Assembly: GCF_030549525.1 (NCBI RefSeq)
Contig: NZ_CP130831.1
Location: 4,117,501 to 4,181,500 of the forward strand
Direction of reading: 5' to 3'
Length of the DNA stretch: 64,000 nt
Source: Stenotrophomonas sp. 704A1
GTDB lineage: Bacteria; Pseudomonadota; Gammaproteobacteria; Xanthomonadales; Xanthomonadaceae
The notes beneath the pieces are model-generated. The model saw only the letters and a list, made by a program, of their open reading frames with translations. It made no database searches and was not told where the DNA came from. Below, piece after piece: positions 9,182 to 17,148 of this stretch. Made by a program: the position numbers and the translations under genes. Within the stretch, counting starts at the first letter, position 1, and every line of letters starts with the position of its first letter.

Positions 9182-9595
9182 ATGCGTCATCTGCCCTGCC
9201 TGGTCCTGCTCGCACTGCTGCCCCTGGGCAGTCTGGCCGCAGCACCGGCCCCTGCGTCGCCTGCGCCGGAACCCATCGTGCGCGAGGTCATGACCCGTCC
9301 CTTGCCGGAACAGCCCGGCAAGGAGGTGCTGATCCTGACCGTGAAGTACCCGCCCGGTGGCGCCGACCCCATCCATCGCCACGATGCGCACGGCTTCGTG
9401 TACGTACTCGAAGGCCGCATCGTAATGGGCGTGGCCGGCGGCCGCGAGGTCACCCTCGGCCCGGGGCAAGCCTTCCACGAAGGCCCTGAGGATCTGCACA
9501 CCGTCGGCCGCAATGCCAGCCAGACCGAACCGGCCAGCTTCGTGGTGTTCCTGATCAAGGACATCGGCAAGCCGGCCGTCCTGCCGCCGCACTGA
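9182..9595 (+). CDS. Exported cupin-domain protein
   Basis: A 137-residue protein with a Sec signal peptide (Arg/His N-terminus, hydrophobic LLALLPLGSLAAAPA, cleavage near residue 20) and one conserved-barrel cupin domain. The metal-binding pattern is visible: DPIHRHDAHGFVYVLEG for motif 1 and GPGQAFHEGPEDLHTVG for motif 2. It would act in the periplasm; the substrate is unknown. It lies 30 bp behind the AhpD-like gene, so the pair looks like an oxidative-stress or organic-radical defence operon. A 10-bp-arm inverted repeat follows 25 bp after the stop. Confidence 0.88.
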   Translation: MRHLPCLVLLALLPLGSLAAAPAPASPAPEPIVREVMTRPLPEQPGKEVLILTVKYPPGGADPIHRHDAHGFVYVLEGRIVMGVAGGREVTLGPGQAFHEGPEDLHTVGRNASQTEPASFVVFLIKDIGKPAVLPPH

Positions 9596-9620
9596 TCCTT
9601 TCGGGCGGCCACCGCGAGTG

Positions 9621-9646
9621 GTCCCCGGATGTCACAATCCGGGGAC
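9621..9646. repeat. Perfect inverted repeat overlapping the ECF41 promoter
   Basis: GTCCCCGGAT and ATCCGGGGAC (10-bp arms) flank GTCACA. The dyad covers the -35 and most of the spacer of the sigma gene's promoter. It may terminate the cupin transcript, be an operator, or both. Confidence 0.6.
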
Positions 9647-9656
9647 CTGTCCCGTC
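9630..9656 (+). promoter_or_regulatory. ECF41-type autoregulatory promoter of the sigma gene
   Basis: TGTCACA (9630-9636), a 16-nt spacer, and CGTC (9653-9656) match the ECF41 consensus exactly. The ATG at 9666 follows 9 nt after CGTC, as in the minus-strand copy at 8536-8562; both copies continue CGTCTGC and share CCGGGG in the spacer. Confidence 0.75.
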
Positions 9657-9665
9657 TGCGTTGGC

Positions 9666-10547
9666 ATGGACGACTCCACCGCGCTGTTCACCCGTCTTCG
9701 CCCGCGCCTGTTCGGCGTGGCCTACCGCATGCTCGGCTCCCCGCACGAGGCCGAGGATGTGGTGCAGGACGTCTGGCTGCGCTGGCACAGCGTCGACCCG
9801 CAGGATATCGACAACGCCGAGGCGTGGCTGGTTGCCACCACCACCCGGCGCGCCATCGACGGCCTGCGCCTGGCCCGCCGCACGCGCGAACACTACGTCG
9901 GCATGTGGCTGCCCGAGCCGCTGCTGACCGATGACGCACCCTCGCCCGAATCCACCCTGGAAATCGCCAGCGACCTCTCGGTCGCGTTTCTCAGCGTGCT
10001 GGAACGCCTGGCACCCGACGCGCGCGCGGCGTTCCTGCTGCACGATGTGCTCGACCAGGACTACGACGTGGTGGCACGAACGCTGGACAAGAGCGCAGCG
10101 GCCTGCCGGCAGATCGTGCATCGCGCGCGCCTGCAGCTGCGCCAGGCGCGCCCGCGCTACAACGTTCCGCACGCGGTGCACCAGAAGCTGATGCGACGTT
10201 TTGCCGAGGCTGTCAGCAACGGCGACTTCAGCACCATGAAGACCCTGATGGCCGAATCGGCGGTGCTGATCGGCGATGGTGGCGGCATCGTCACCAGCTT
10301 CCCCCGGCCGATGGTCGGTGGCGCACGCATTGCCCAGCTGCTGTACGCACCGCTGCTGCGGCGCAGGGCCGCGCTGCGCCTGGTGCCGGCCACGTTCAAT
10401 GGACGCCTCGGGCTGCTTCGCTATTTCGACGGCGTGCTGGAAGCGGCCATGGCCTTCGACACCAACGGCGAACAGATCGTCGAGATCCTGGTGCAGCGCA
10501 ACCCGCACAAGCTGCAGGCGCTGGCCCGGCCAACGTCGATCCAGTAG
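9666..10547 (+). CDS. ECF41-group RNA polymerase sigma factor (SigJ-like)
   Basis: A 293-residue sigma factor with region 2 (about 8-75; HEAEDVVQDVWLRW), region 4 (about 105-165) and a C-terminal SnoaL-like extension of about 120 residues. All three hallmarks of the ECF41 group are present: WLPEP at residues 81-85 between the sigma regions, DGGG near 204, and NPHKL (family NPDKL) near 279. In this group the fused extension replaces an anti-sigma factor and both activates and restrains the protein. The start at 9666 fits the domain and the promoter at 9630-9656; an in-frame GTG at 9618 lies upstream of that promoter. A strong hairpin follows. Confidence 0.93.
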   Translation: MDDSTALFTRLRPRLFGVAYRMLGSPHEAEDVVQDVWLRWHSVDPQDIDNAEAWLVATTTRRAIDGLRLARRTREHYVGMWLPEPLLTDDAPSPESTLEIASDLSVAFLSVLERLAPDARAAFLLHDVLDQDYDVVARTLDKSAAACRQIVHRARLQLRQARPRYNVPHAVHQKLMRRFAEAVSNGDFSTMKTLMAESAVLIGDGGGIVTSFPRPMVGGARIAQLLYAPLLRRRAALRLVPATFNGRLGLLRYFDGVLEAAMAFDTNGEQIVEILVQRNPHKLQALARPTSIQ

Positions 10548-10618
10548 CAGCGCGCCCTTCGCGGTGGCTTCACGACCACGGCGTTTCGCCGCAGCGCCGG
10601 TGTTCGCAGACGGCAGAA

Positions 10619-10640
10619 GGCCCCGGCATGAACCGGGGCC
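10619..10640. terminator. Hairpin between convergent sigma-factor and hydrolase genes
   Basis: GGCCCCGG and CCGGGGCC form an 8-bp stem with a 6-nt loop (CATGAA). It lies between two convergent stops and can serve both. Confidence 0.7.
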
Positions 10641-10667
10641 CGTGCTGTGGTGCTGCCTGTGCCTATG

Positions 10668-11621
10668 CTACTTCTGCTGCAGGAACGCCAGCAGATCCTG
10701 GTTGACCTGGTCCTTGTGGGTTTCGGTCAGGCCATGCGGTGCGCCGGGATAGACGATCAGCCTGGCCCCCTTGATCAGTTTCGCCGACATCCGGCCGGAT
10801 ACATCGATCGGCACGATCTGGTCGTCGTCACCGTGGATCACCAGTGTCGGCACGTCGAACTTCTGCAGGTCGCCGCGGAAGTCGGTGGCCGAGAACGCCG
10901 CGATCGAATCGTAGGTGTTCTTGTGCCCGCCCAGCATGCCCTGTGCCCACCACGCATCGACCATTGCCTGGTTGACCTTGGCGCCCGGCCGGTTGAAGCC
11001 GTAGAACGGGCCCGACGGAATGTCGCGGAACAACTGCGAGCGGTTCTCCCGCTGTGCCTTGCGCAGGCCATCGAACACCGCGATCGGCACGCCCCCCGGG
11101 TTGTCCGCGGTCTTCAGCATGAGCGGCGGCACCGAGCTGATCAGCACCGCCCTGCTGACCCGGCCGGTGCCATGGCGTCCGATGTAGCGCGCCACTTCGC
11201 CGCCGCCGGTGGAGAACCCCACCAGGGTCACGTTGTGCAGGTCCAGCGTATTGATCACCGTGGCCAGATCATCGGCGTAGTGATCCATGTCATTGCCGTC
11301 CCAGGGCTGGCTGGAACGGCCGTGACCACGTCGGTCATGCGCGACCACCCGATAGCCATGCTCGGCCAGGAACATCATCTGCGATTCCCAGCTGTCCGAG
11401 TCCAGCGGCCAGCCGTGGCTGAAGGTCACCACAGGACCGTCCTTCGGTCCCCAGTCCTTGTAGTACAGCTGCACGCCATCGGCGGTGGTGATGGTGCTGG
11501 CGGTATGGGCGATGCGGGTGGCGGCCGCCGCGCGCACCGGCTCGGCGGCCTGTGCGGGCAGGCCCGCCTGCACCGACAGGGCTAGGACGGTAGCGGCAAG
11601 GGTGCGGGAAACGGTGTTCAT
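10668..11621 (-). CDS. Exported alpha/beta hydrolase (non-heme chloroperoxidase-like)
   Basis: A 317-residue enzyme with a signal peptide (about residues 1-26, AQA cleavage region) and a full alpha/beta-hydrolase fold. The oxyanion/HGWPL motif, the nucleophile elbow GFSTGG (Ser near 131), the acid in HGDDDQIVP and the C-terminal catalytic His in GAPHGLTET are visible. The sequence resembles bacterial cofactor-free haloperoxidases/esterases. The role is probably hydrolysis of an ester or perhydrolysis in the periplasm; the substrate is unknown. It faces the ECF41 gene and has its own upstream region, which has only a partial ECF41-like -35 and no -10. Confidence 0.88.
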   Translation of the reverse strand: MNTVSRTLAATVLALSVQAGLPAQAAEPVRAAAATRIAHTASTITTADGVQLYYKDWGPKDGPVVTFSHGWPLDSDSWESQMMFLAEHGYRVVAHDRRGHGRSSQPWDGNDMDHYADDLATVINTLDLHNVTLVGFSTGGGEVARYIGRHGTGRVSRAVLISSVPPLMLKTADNPGGVPIAVFDGLRKAQRENRSQLFRDIPSGPFYGFNRPGAKVNQAMVDAWWAQGMLGGHKNTYDSIAAFSATDFRGDLQKFDVPTLVIHGDDDQIVPIDVSGRMSAKLIKGARLIVYPGAPHGLTETHKDQVNQDLLAFLQQK

Positions 11622-11716
11622 GGAAGCGACTCCTGCGGAAGTGGATGGGGGCGTGACAGGACGTACTGTGCGCTTACGGCAGGGACCATCGGTGATGCAA
11701 CGTCCGTAAAACTTGA

Positions 11717-12637
11717 TCAGAAATCCCAGAACACCGGCACCCAGCGGAACACGTCCCCGTCCCGTGCCACCCGGCCCACCGACGGGAACGGCAGATGGGT
11801 GGCCACCAGCATTTCGCCGGTGTCGGCCAGCTCGGCAAGCAGCTGGATGCGCACGCGGGCCGCCTCCTCCGGATCATGCTCGAAGCCGTTGTGCCAGTTC
11901 GGCTGCTCGAAGCCCACCGCGAACACCGCGTCGCCGGCGAAGGTGAGCGCCTGGCCCCCCGAGGCAACGCGTACCACGCAATGACCGGGTGTATGCCCGC
12001 CGGTGCGGCGCGCCACCACGCCCGGCGCGATCTCCTGCTCGTCCTCGAAGGTCTGCACGCAACTGCTGTACTCGGCCCAGAAGTGCGCGGCCGTCGCCCG
12101 CAGTGCATCGGGGAAGCCCTGCGGCATGTTGGTGCGGCTGAAATCGGGGGACTTCCAGAATGCGGCTTCCGCAGCGGCGACGTGGATCTTCAGGTCCGCC
12201 CGCAGCCGCTGCTTCACCCCCTCCAGCAGCAGGCCACCGACGTGGTCCATGTGCATGTGGGTGATCACCACGTCGGTGATCTCCTCCAGATTGATGCCGG
12301 CCGCACCGAGGCGGCGGATCAACTGGCCGGCACGCGGCAGCTGCAGGTCCGGGTCCATGCCCAGGCCGGCGTCGATCAGGATGGTGCGGTCGCCACTGTG
12401 CACGACCATCGCGTTCAACGCCCAGTCGAAGGCATCCTGTGGCAGGTACATCTCCTGCAGCCAGCCGGCACGCTCGGCGGCCGGGACATTGTGGCCAAGC
12501 ATCTGGGTCGGCAACGGCAGCACCCCATCGCTGACCACCAGCACGTCGATGTCGCCGATCTTCACGGCATAGCGCGAGGGGACCAGTTCGTCGAGCGCGG
12601 GGGCGACGGGGTCAAGAGTGTTTTCAAGGCTGAACAT
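11717..12637 (-). CDS. MBL-fold metallo-hydrolase
   Basis: A 306-residue metallo-beta-lactamase-fold protein. The zinc motif [10 protein letters not shown] (HxHxDH, about residues 131-140), the later His in GGHTPGHC and Asp in FAGDAVFAV, and a C-terminal His in ATHLPFPS complete the dinuclear site. It resembles quorum-quenching lactonases/AidC- and MlhB-type proteins more than antibiotic hydrolases. The start at 12637 has a GGAG site; upstream in-frame Met codons lack one. There is no signal peptide, so it is likely cytoplasmic. It is on the same strand as the hydrolase gene, 95 bp upstream of it, and the two may be cotranscribed. Confidence 0.85.
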   Translation of the reverse strand: MFSLENTLDPVAPALDELVPSRYAVKIGDIDVLVVSDGVLPLPTQMLGHNVPAAERAGWLQEMYLPQDAFDWALNAMVVHSGDRTILIDAGLGMDPDLQLPRAGQLIRRLGAAGINLEEITDVVITHMHMDHVGGLLLEGVKQRLRADLKIHVAAAEAAFWKSPDFSRTNMPQGFPDALRATAAHFWAEYSSCVQTFEDEQEIAPGVVARRTGGHTPGHCVVRVASGGQALTFAGDAVFAVGFEQPNWHNGFEHDPEEAARVRIQLLAELADTGEMLVATHLPFPSVGRVARDGDVFRWVPVFWDF

Positions 12638-12895
12638 GGGGATCTCCACGAAGGGTTGGCTGGCGGGCAGCTGGCGTGAACAGATCCGTGGCACGCGGGC
12701 AGCGGCTCCGGAACACGGCAGGACCGTGTGGAATCAGCGTAGGAAAGGCCGGGCCGCCGCAGTAGACCCGTCAGCGGACTCGTGGTGTTGCCCTGTGGGA
12801 AGCAGTGCCCGGGTGGCGCGCGCAGGGCCACCCCGGACCCACACGGTGTGCAGACATGCACCGGTGTACGGTGATGTTCCTACCGGAGAATCATC

Positions 12896-13198
12896 GTGAA
12901 CCGCATCAGCAACCGGGATTTCGTCGACGTCGAACGCGAGCTGCAGCACTGGCAGGCGGCGTTCCAGAGCGGCGAACTGCCTGCCATCAACTTCCGCCGC
13001 GAGGTGGCGCCGGTGATCCGCCTCGCCTGCGATATCTATGTGCGCAACCCGCACGGCAGCCGCGACGCCTGGCTCAGCGACCTGCAGACACGGCTTGCCC
13101 TGCGCGACAGCGCGCGCGACCATCCCGGCTCCGAAACGGTAGCGATGGCGTGCTGGGCGCGGCTGTCGGGCTCGCTCCCGCTGCAGCCCGTGCACTGA
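12896..13198 (+). CDS. Hypothetical protein (100 aa)
   Basis: A 100-residue soluble protein beginning with GTG behind a good GGAG site. It has a predicted helical N-terminus (DFVDVERELQHWQAAFQSGE) and one Trp-rich middle part. I do not recognise a domain. The next gene is convergent, 15 bp away. The codon pattern is normal for the window. Confidence 0.65.
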   Translation: MNRISNRDFVDVERELQHWQAAFQSGELPAINFRREVAPVIRLACDIYVRNPHGSRDAWLSDLQTRLALRDSARDHPGSETVAMACWARLSGSLPLQPVH

Positions 13199-13213
13199 GC
13201 CACGGCAGGCCGC

Positions 13214-13534
13214 TCACTCCTCGCCGGCGAGCTGGTTGTGTTCCTGCATCAGCTGGTCGTTCAGCCGGTTCACCAGCGCAATGACCGCATCGGCCAGGGC
13301 GCGCGCATCGGCGGTGGAGCCATGGAAACAGATGCGGCTGCCCTCCACCTTCACCGCCGCCAGGGACAGCTGCGAGGCGAGCGTGCCGCACTGCTGCAGG
13401 AAGCGCGCGCTCCACAGCGCATCGGGCGCGATGTCCAGCAGCGCGGTGATCGCTTCGTCGGCGGAGGCATCCACCTTCTGATGAAGCCGTGGCACGTCGA
13501 ACCCAATGATCCGCGGCAGCCTGGAGGCGCTCAC
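13214..13534 (-). CDS. Hypothetical protein (106 aa)
   Basis: A 106-residue protein starting at a GTG with a purine-rich GGGGAAAA upstream. The sequence alternates helix and strand (ALLDIAPDALWSARFL, LAAVKVEGSRICFHG, ALADAVIALVNRLNDQLMQ) and ends with a charged tail. No family is recognised. It is convergent with the preceding gene. The initiator could be wrong because no in-frame ATG lies nearby. Confidence 0.6.
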   Translation of the reverse strand: MSASRLPRIIGFDVPRLHQKVDASADEAITALLDIAPDALWSARFLQQCGTLASQLSLAAVKVEGSRICFHGSTADARALADAVIALVNRLNDQLMQEHNQLAGEE

Positions 13535-13718
13535 GTGTTTTCCCCGGGGGTGCAGTGGCGCAATAGTGCGTCCGCCTGCCGGCCCTGTGAATCCCCCGGG
13601 GTGAACGGTTCATCCTGGCGCTGGCCAGCCATCCCGCAGCGCGCCCGCCGGTGTCGATTGCGCGCCCCCTGCCACGTCGGTAGAGAGAGGGCCGCCGCCG
13701 ATCCTGGAACCGGAACCG

Positions 13719-14363
13719 ATGAAGCCGACACTGACCGCATTCGCGCACTCCCCCGACCGTGGCCAGGGCCTGGCCCGCGACATGCGGGTGCGCTGGGCAC
13801 TGGAGGAGCTGGGTGTGGCCTACGACGTGCAGCTGCTGTCGTTCGAGCAGATGAAGCAGCCGGCCCACCTGGCACGGCATCCCTTCGGGCAGATTCCCAC
13901 CTACCAGGCGCACGACCGTGTGCTGTTCGAGTCCGGTGCGATCGTGCTGCACCTGGCCGAGCAGTACCCCGGCCTGCTGCCGGTCGACGCCGACGCACGC
14001 CTGCAGGCGATCTGCTGGATGTTCGCCGCCCTCAACACCGTCGAGCCGCCGATCGTCGAGCGCTCCATGGCCTGGATACTGGAACGGGAGCAGCCCTGGT
14101 ACGCGCAGCGGCTGCTGATGCTGGATGAGCGCGTGCGCCTGCGCCTGGGCCAGCTGTCCACGCGCCTGGGCGATGCGGCGTGGCTGGCCGGCGACTTCAA
14201 CGCCGGCGACCTGCTGATGGTGTCGGTGCTTCTGCGGCTGCACAGCAGCGGCATCGTCGGCGAGTACCCGAACCTGGCGGCCTACCTGGCGCGGGGCACG
14301 GCACGGCCGGCGTACCAGCGCGCGTTCGCGGCGCAACGGGCGGTGTTCCAGCAATCGCAGTAG
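13719..14363 (+). CDS. Glutathione S-transferase family protein
   Basis: A 214-residue GST. An N-terminal thioredoxin-fold domain (about 1-82) contains the glutathione-binding HPFGQIPTYQ (cis-Pro) and the ESGAIVLHLAE motif; an all-helical C-terminal domain contains AGDFNAGDLLMVSVL with the N-capping Asp. The first strand reads LTAFAHSPDRGQGLARDMRVRWALEE, somewhat unusual in having an inserted GQGLARD before the first helix. It would conjugate or reduce electrophiles with glutathione. It is monocistronic, with a 184-bp gap in front. Confidence 0.88.
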   Translation: MKPTLTAFAHSPDRGQGLARDMRVRWALEELGVAYDVQLLSFEQMKQPAHLARHPFGQIPTYQAHDRVLFESGAIVLHLAEQYPGLLPVDADARLQAICWMFAALNTVEPPIVERSMAWILEREQPWYAQRLLMLDERVRLRLGQLSTRLGDAAWLAGDFNAGDLLMVSVLLRLHSSGIVGEYPNLAAYLARGTARPAYQRAFAAQRAVFQQSQ

Positions 14364-14399
14364 AACACCGCCGGTACCTGCGGCGGATGGCGGCGGGTG

Positions 14400-15098
14400 T
14401 CAGCGCAGGCCACGCTGCTGCTCCGCTTCCGGCGCCAGGGTATGGATCACCTTGCCCTGCGCATCCAGGAACTCGATCGCACCGTAGCCTTCGGCCGTCA
14501 CGGTCAGCCGCAGGCGGGTGCGGTCGGCCTTGTCGTTGAGGGCGATGGCCGGAGTACCGTCCGGCGCCACCACCAGCCCGATCCGGGTGGGCGCCTGCAC
14601 GCCCGGAATCAGCGCATTGCCCAGCGCCGGTTCGCGGATCAGCGCTGGCGCCTGGTTGATCGAGAAGCGCACCTCGCCATCGGGCGACACCCGCCAGCCG
14701 ATCGCATCCATGGCCGGATGGTCCAGCGCCAGCACGGCCATGCCGCCGTCCACGTCGGCGGTGCCGAAGCCTCCGCGCTCGCTGCCCTTGTCGTCGTACA
14801 GCACCATGCCGGCCACGTTGAAGGCACGCCTGTACTGGATGCCATCGATGATCGGTGGCGGCGTCTGTCCGGACAGTGTCATGCGGATCACGCCGTTCTC
14901 GTCGACGATATCGAGCCGGCGCGCGGTGATGCGTTCGCTGTCCGGCGCTGCCACCCGCGTCTGCGGGGCCCTGTCGACCACCAGGCGCTGCAGGGTTTCC
15001 ACCGAAGGCCGCTTCGGTGCGGGGGTGGGCTCCGCCGCCAGCGCAGGCGTGCCCGCGGATGCAGCGAGGGCGACAAGCAGTCCGACACGGCGCCTCAT
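14400..15098 (-). CDS. Exported hypothetical protein
   Basis: A 232-residue protein with a Sec signal peptide (MRRRVGLLVALAASAGTPAL, cleavage at ALA-AE). The mature part consists of beta-rich repeats: RRLDIVDENGVIRMTLSG, GMVLYDDKGSERGGFG, PAIALNDKADRTRLRLTV and YGAIEFLDAQGKVIHTL. These resemble short repeated strands of the type 'x-D-x-x-G'. No catalytic site is visible. Its ATG overlaps the stop of the DsbB-like gene by 4 nt, so the two proteins are made together and probably act at the cell envelope. Confidence 0.75.
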   Translation of the reverse strand: MRRRVGLLVALAASAGTPALAAEPTPAPKRPSVETLQRLVVDRAPQTRVAAPDSERITARRLDIVDENGVIRMTLSGQTPPPIIDGIQYRRAFNVAGMVLYDDKGSERGGFGTADVDGGMAVLALDHPAMDAIGWRVSPDGEVRFSINQAPALIREPALGNALIPGVQAPTRIGLVVAPDGTPAIALNDKADRTRLRLTVTAEGYGAIEFLDAQGKVIHTLAPEAEQQRGLR

Positions 15099-15520
15099 GC
15101 GGGCACCCCGCTGGATCGGGCAATGCGCTGGCAGGCCGCCTGCACCAGCATCAGTTGTGCCACCAGGATCAGCATCGCGCACCCGGACAGCAACCACGGG
15201 TCGATATACCACTGCGCGTTGAGGCTGAAACTGCCGGCGGAAATGCGCTTCCAACCGTTGAAGTGCTGCATCGCAGCTACCACGAACCCGAAGCCGCCCA
15301 TGCTGCAGGCCAGCCAGGGCACGACGATGCCGCCCGGTCGCGCCAGCAGTGTCAGCACGCCCAGCACGCCGATGGCGGTGCGCTGCACGCGGCAGTACGG
15401 GCAGACATAGGCCATCCCGCTCCATTCCAGCGACCAGGCCAACAGGCTGATCACCATCCCCACCGCGCCTGCGATGTACAGAAGCCTGCGTGGAATCATC
15501 GCACTGCCGTTGTCGCTCAT
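15095..15520 (-). CDS. DsbB-like four-helix membrane protein
   Basis: A 141-residue integral membrane protein with four predicted helices (about 10-30, 43-60, 66-84 and 110-130). The first periplasmic loop has VCPYCRVQR (about 39-47), matching the CxxC...R motif of DsbB-type disulfide-generating proteins that pass electrons to quinone. The second periplasmic cysteine pair of classical DsbB is absent; the remaining cysteines lie inside helices. It may therefore reduce/oxidise a dedicated partner or be a vitamin-K-reductase-like variant. It is coupled to the exported protein downstream. Confidence 0.65.
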   Translation of the reverse strand: MSDNGSAMIPRRLLYIAGAVGMVISLLAWSLEWSGMAYVCPYCRVQRTAIGVLGVLTLLARPGGIVVPWLACSMGGFGFVVAAMQHFNGWKRISAGSFSLNAQWYIDPWLLSGCAMLILVAQLMLVQAACQRIARSSGVPA

Positions 15521-15566
15521 CCCTTGCTCCTTCGCTGCGGGAACCTGCAGGCGGCCCTGTCCGCCT

Positions 15567-15986
15567 TCAGTCCTTCTTGAACACCGTGCGCTGGCCGATC
15601 GGGCTGCCCTTGCGCGCCGTTGGCCGGGCCAGGCCGGGAATCAGGAAATCGGTGACCTTGTGGCCCTTCTGCACCTTGGCCGCCAACCAGCGCGGCATGC
15701 GCCCGCGGCCGGACCAGGTCAGGCGCTTGTACTCCGGGTCGCGGTACTTGGCCGCAACCTTGCCGGTTCTGCGCCGCGCGGGCTTCCGCGCGGGCGCCGC
15801 CTCCTGCGCCGCGCCATCGCCGAACAGTTCTTCCAGCGTGTAGCCCGCCTCGGCCGCCGCAGCCTTCAGCATCCGGCGTACCGCGTTGGCCGGACGACGG
15901 CGGGAAATCAGCTGTCTGCGCTGTTCTGCGGCAACCACCAGGGCACCCAGTTCCCGAAGGCTGAGCGATTCGATGTCGATAGTCAT
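15567..15986 (-). CDS. H-NS family nucleoid-associated protein
   Basis: A 139-residue protein. An N-terminal helical oligomerisation segment (about 1-60, LSLRELGALVVAAEQRR) is followed by a basic, Ala/Pro-rich linker and the H-NS C-terminal DNA-binding domain YRDPEYKRLTWSGRGRMPRWLAA (about 91-113, split here as two parts YRDPEYKRLTWSG and RGRMPRWLAA). The GRGRxPRWL core is close to the xanthomonad XrvA-type H-NS proteins. It would bind AT-rich DNA and silence transcription. The start at 15986 is the ATG that opens the conserved helix. It is 46 bp upstream of the DsbB-like gene on the same strand. Confidence 0.85.
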   Translation of the reverse strand: MTIDIESLSLRELGALVVAAEQRRQLISRRRPANAVRRMLKAAAAEAGYTLEELFGDGAAQEAAPARKPARRRTGKVAAKYRDPEYKRLTWSGRGRMPRWLAAKVQKGHKVTDFLIPGLARPTARKGSPIGQRTVFKKD

Positions 15987-16177
15987 GGCGGAAAGGTCCC
16001 CTGCGGCGCAGCCCTCTGTCAAGGCGCCTTGACTGACACGCGTAGACATCGGTGTCACCGCCACCGGGCTGCGGTCGCCACGCCGGCCATCCCCACGGCG
16101 CTCTGCGATCTGCTCGCACGTGCGTGCCGCCGGGGATCACCGTTTCGATTGATCCGGCCGCAACGCCGCGCGCGTGG

Positions 16178-16846
16178 CTACTGCAGCACCGCAGCGAAGA
16201 AGGCGACGACCACCATCGTCGTCAGCACGAAGGAGGCGAGCACCGAAGCGAACGCGCGCAGTGACGATCCTCCGTTCAGGGCCACGAACGCCTGCGTGCG
16301 CGCCCACAGGTACCAGATCACCGTCAGCGTGCCGAGCAGGGGCGCGGCGAACGGTCCAGCATGCGTTGCAGGGGACGCCGCCGCCTGCGCCAGCGCCAGG
16401 CCCAGCACGAAGGGGCATGCGATGAAGGCCTGGATCGAGAACGGCTCGCGCATCGTCTCGCGGTTCACCGCCAGCCGTTGGCGGCGCAACGTACCCAGCG
16501 CGGCGCCCAGCGCATACACGCAGAACACTGCGGACCGCGTCAGCAGCAGGCCCTGCTCGTTGCTGAAAAGCAGCTGCCCGACCGGCGAGCCAAGCGTCGG
16601 TGGGGCCATGCGCAGCGCCATCTCCAGGGCATGGGCGATGACCACCGACAGGATCAGCATCAGCACCGGACTGATCGCATCGGAAAACCGCTGCTCCGCA
16701 TCCCTGGCCAGCTCCCGGCGCGTGTACAGCGCAATCGCACCCGGTCGTACCAGGACCCGCCAGCACGTCCTGGGGTAGAACACCAGCCAGCCGACCAGCT
16801 CGTACAGGAATTCTTCGAGTGATCGCAGCAGTCGTATGAGGTCCAT
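16178..16846 (-). CDS. Multi-pass membrane protein (Yip1/permease-like)
   Basis: A 222-residue protein with an amphipathic N-terminus (MDLIRLLRSLEEFLYELVGW) and five or six hydrophobic segments. The order PRTCWRVLVRPG then ISPVLMLILSVVIAHAL, a long polar loop and three further helices resembles Yip1-type bacterial permeases. No transport motif is visible. The frame stays open upstream for about 130 codons, but the ATG at 16846 opens the typical amphipathic start, so the upstream part is treated as non-coding. Confidence 0.65.
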   Translation of the reverse strand: MDLIRLLRSLEEFLYELVGWLVFYPRTCWRVLVRPGAIALYTRRELARDAEQRFSDAISPVLMLILSVVIAHALEMALRMAPPTLGSPVGQLLFSNEQGLLLTRSAVFCVYALGAALGTLRRQRLAVNRETMREPFSIQAFIACPFVLGLALAQAAASPATHAGPFAAPLLGTLTVIWYLWARTQAFVALNGGSSLRAFASVLASFVLTTMVVVAFFAAVLQ

Positions 16847-17148
16847 GCCTTCAGTGGATAGCCTGCGACGCGTGAAGCCCGGATCACGGGCGCTGCCGAG
16901 GCAGCCGAGTGTCTCCCCTTTCACGCGCTCCGCAAGCCAGACGTGAGTGCGGGGGTGTCGGCAACCCGCATCCTTGCATTGCAGAACCTGTGCGAAGCGG
17001 ACGTCACGGCGGCATGGCCAGCACGCGGCCGCCAGGCGATGTGTCAGCGATAGCAACCCAGCCAGAGTTGCCATTGCGGCGCCTTCGGCCCAGCGCACCT
17101 GCCCGCCTTCGACCAGGCAGGCGGCCGCGCCACCGATGCCGCTGCCTT
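16847..17148. other. 302-bp intergenic stretch
   Basis: The gap lies between two minus-strand genes and is slightly less biased in codon pattern than its surroundings. No promoter, repeat or RNA stands out. An open minus-strand frame continues through it from the downstream gene but has no good start. Confidence 0.4.

Noticed and set aside
11652..11658. TGTCACG on the minus strand upstream of the alpha/beta hydrolase as a third ECF41 promoter
   Set aside because: The -35 has one mismatch and no CGTC is present at 15-17 nt spacing, so it is not counted.
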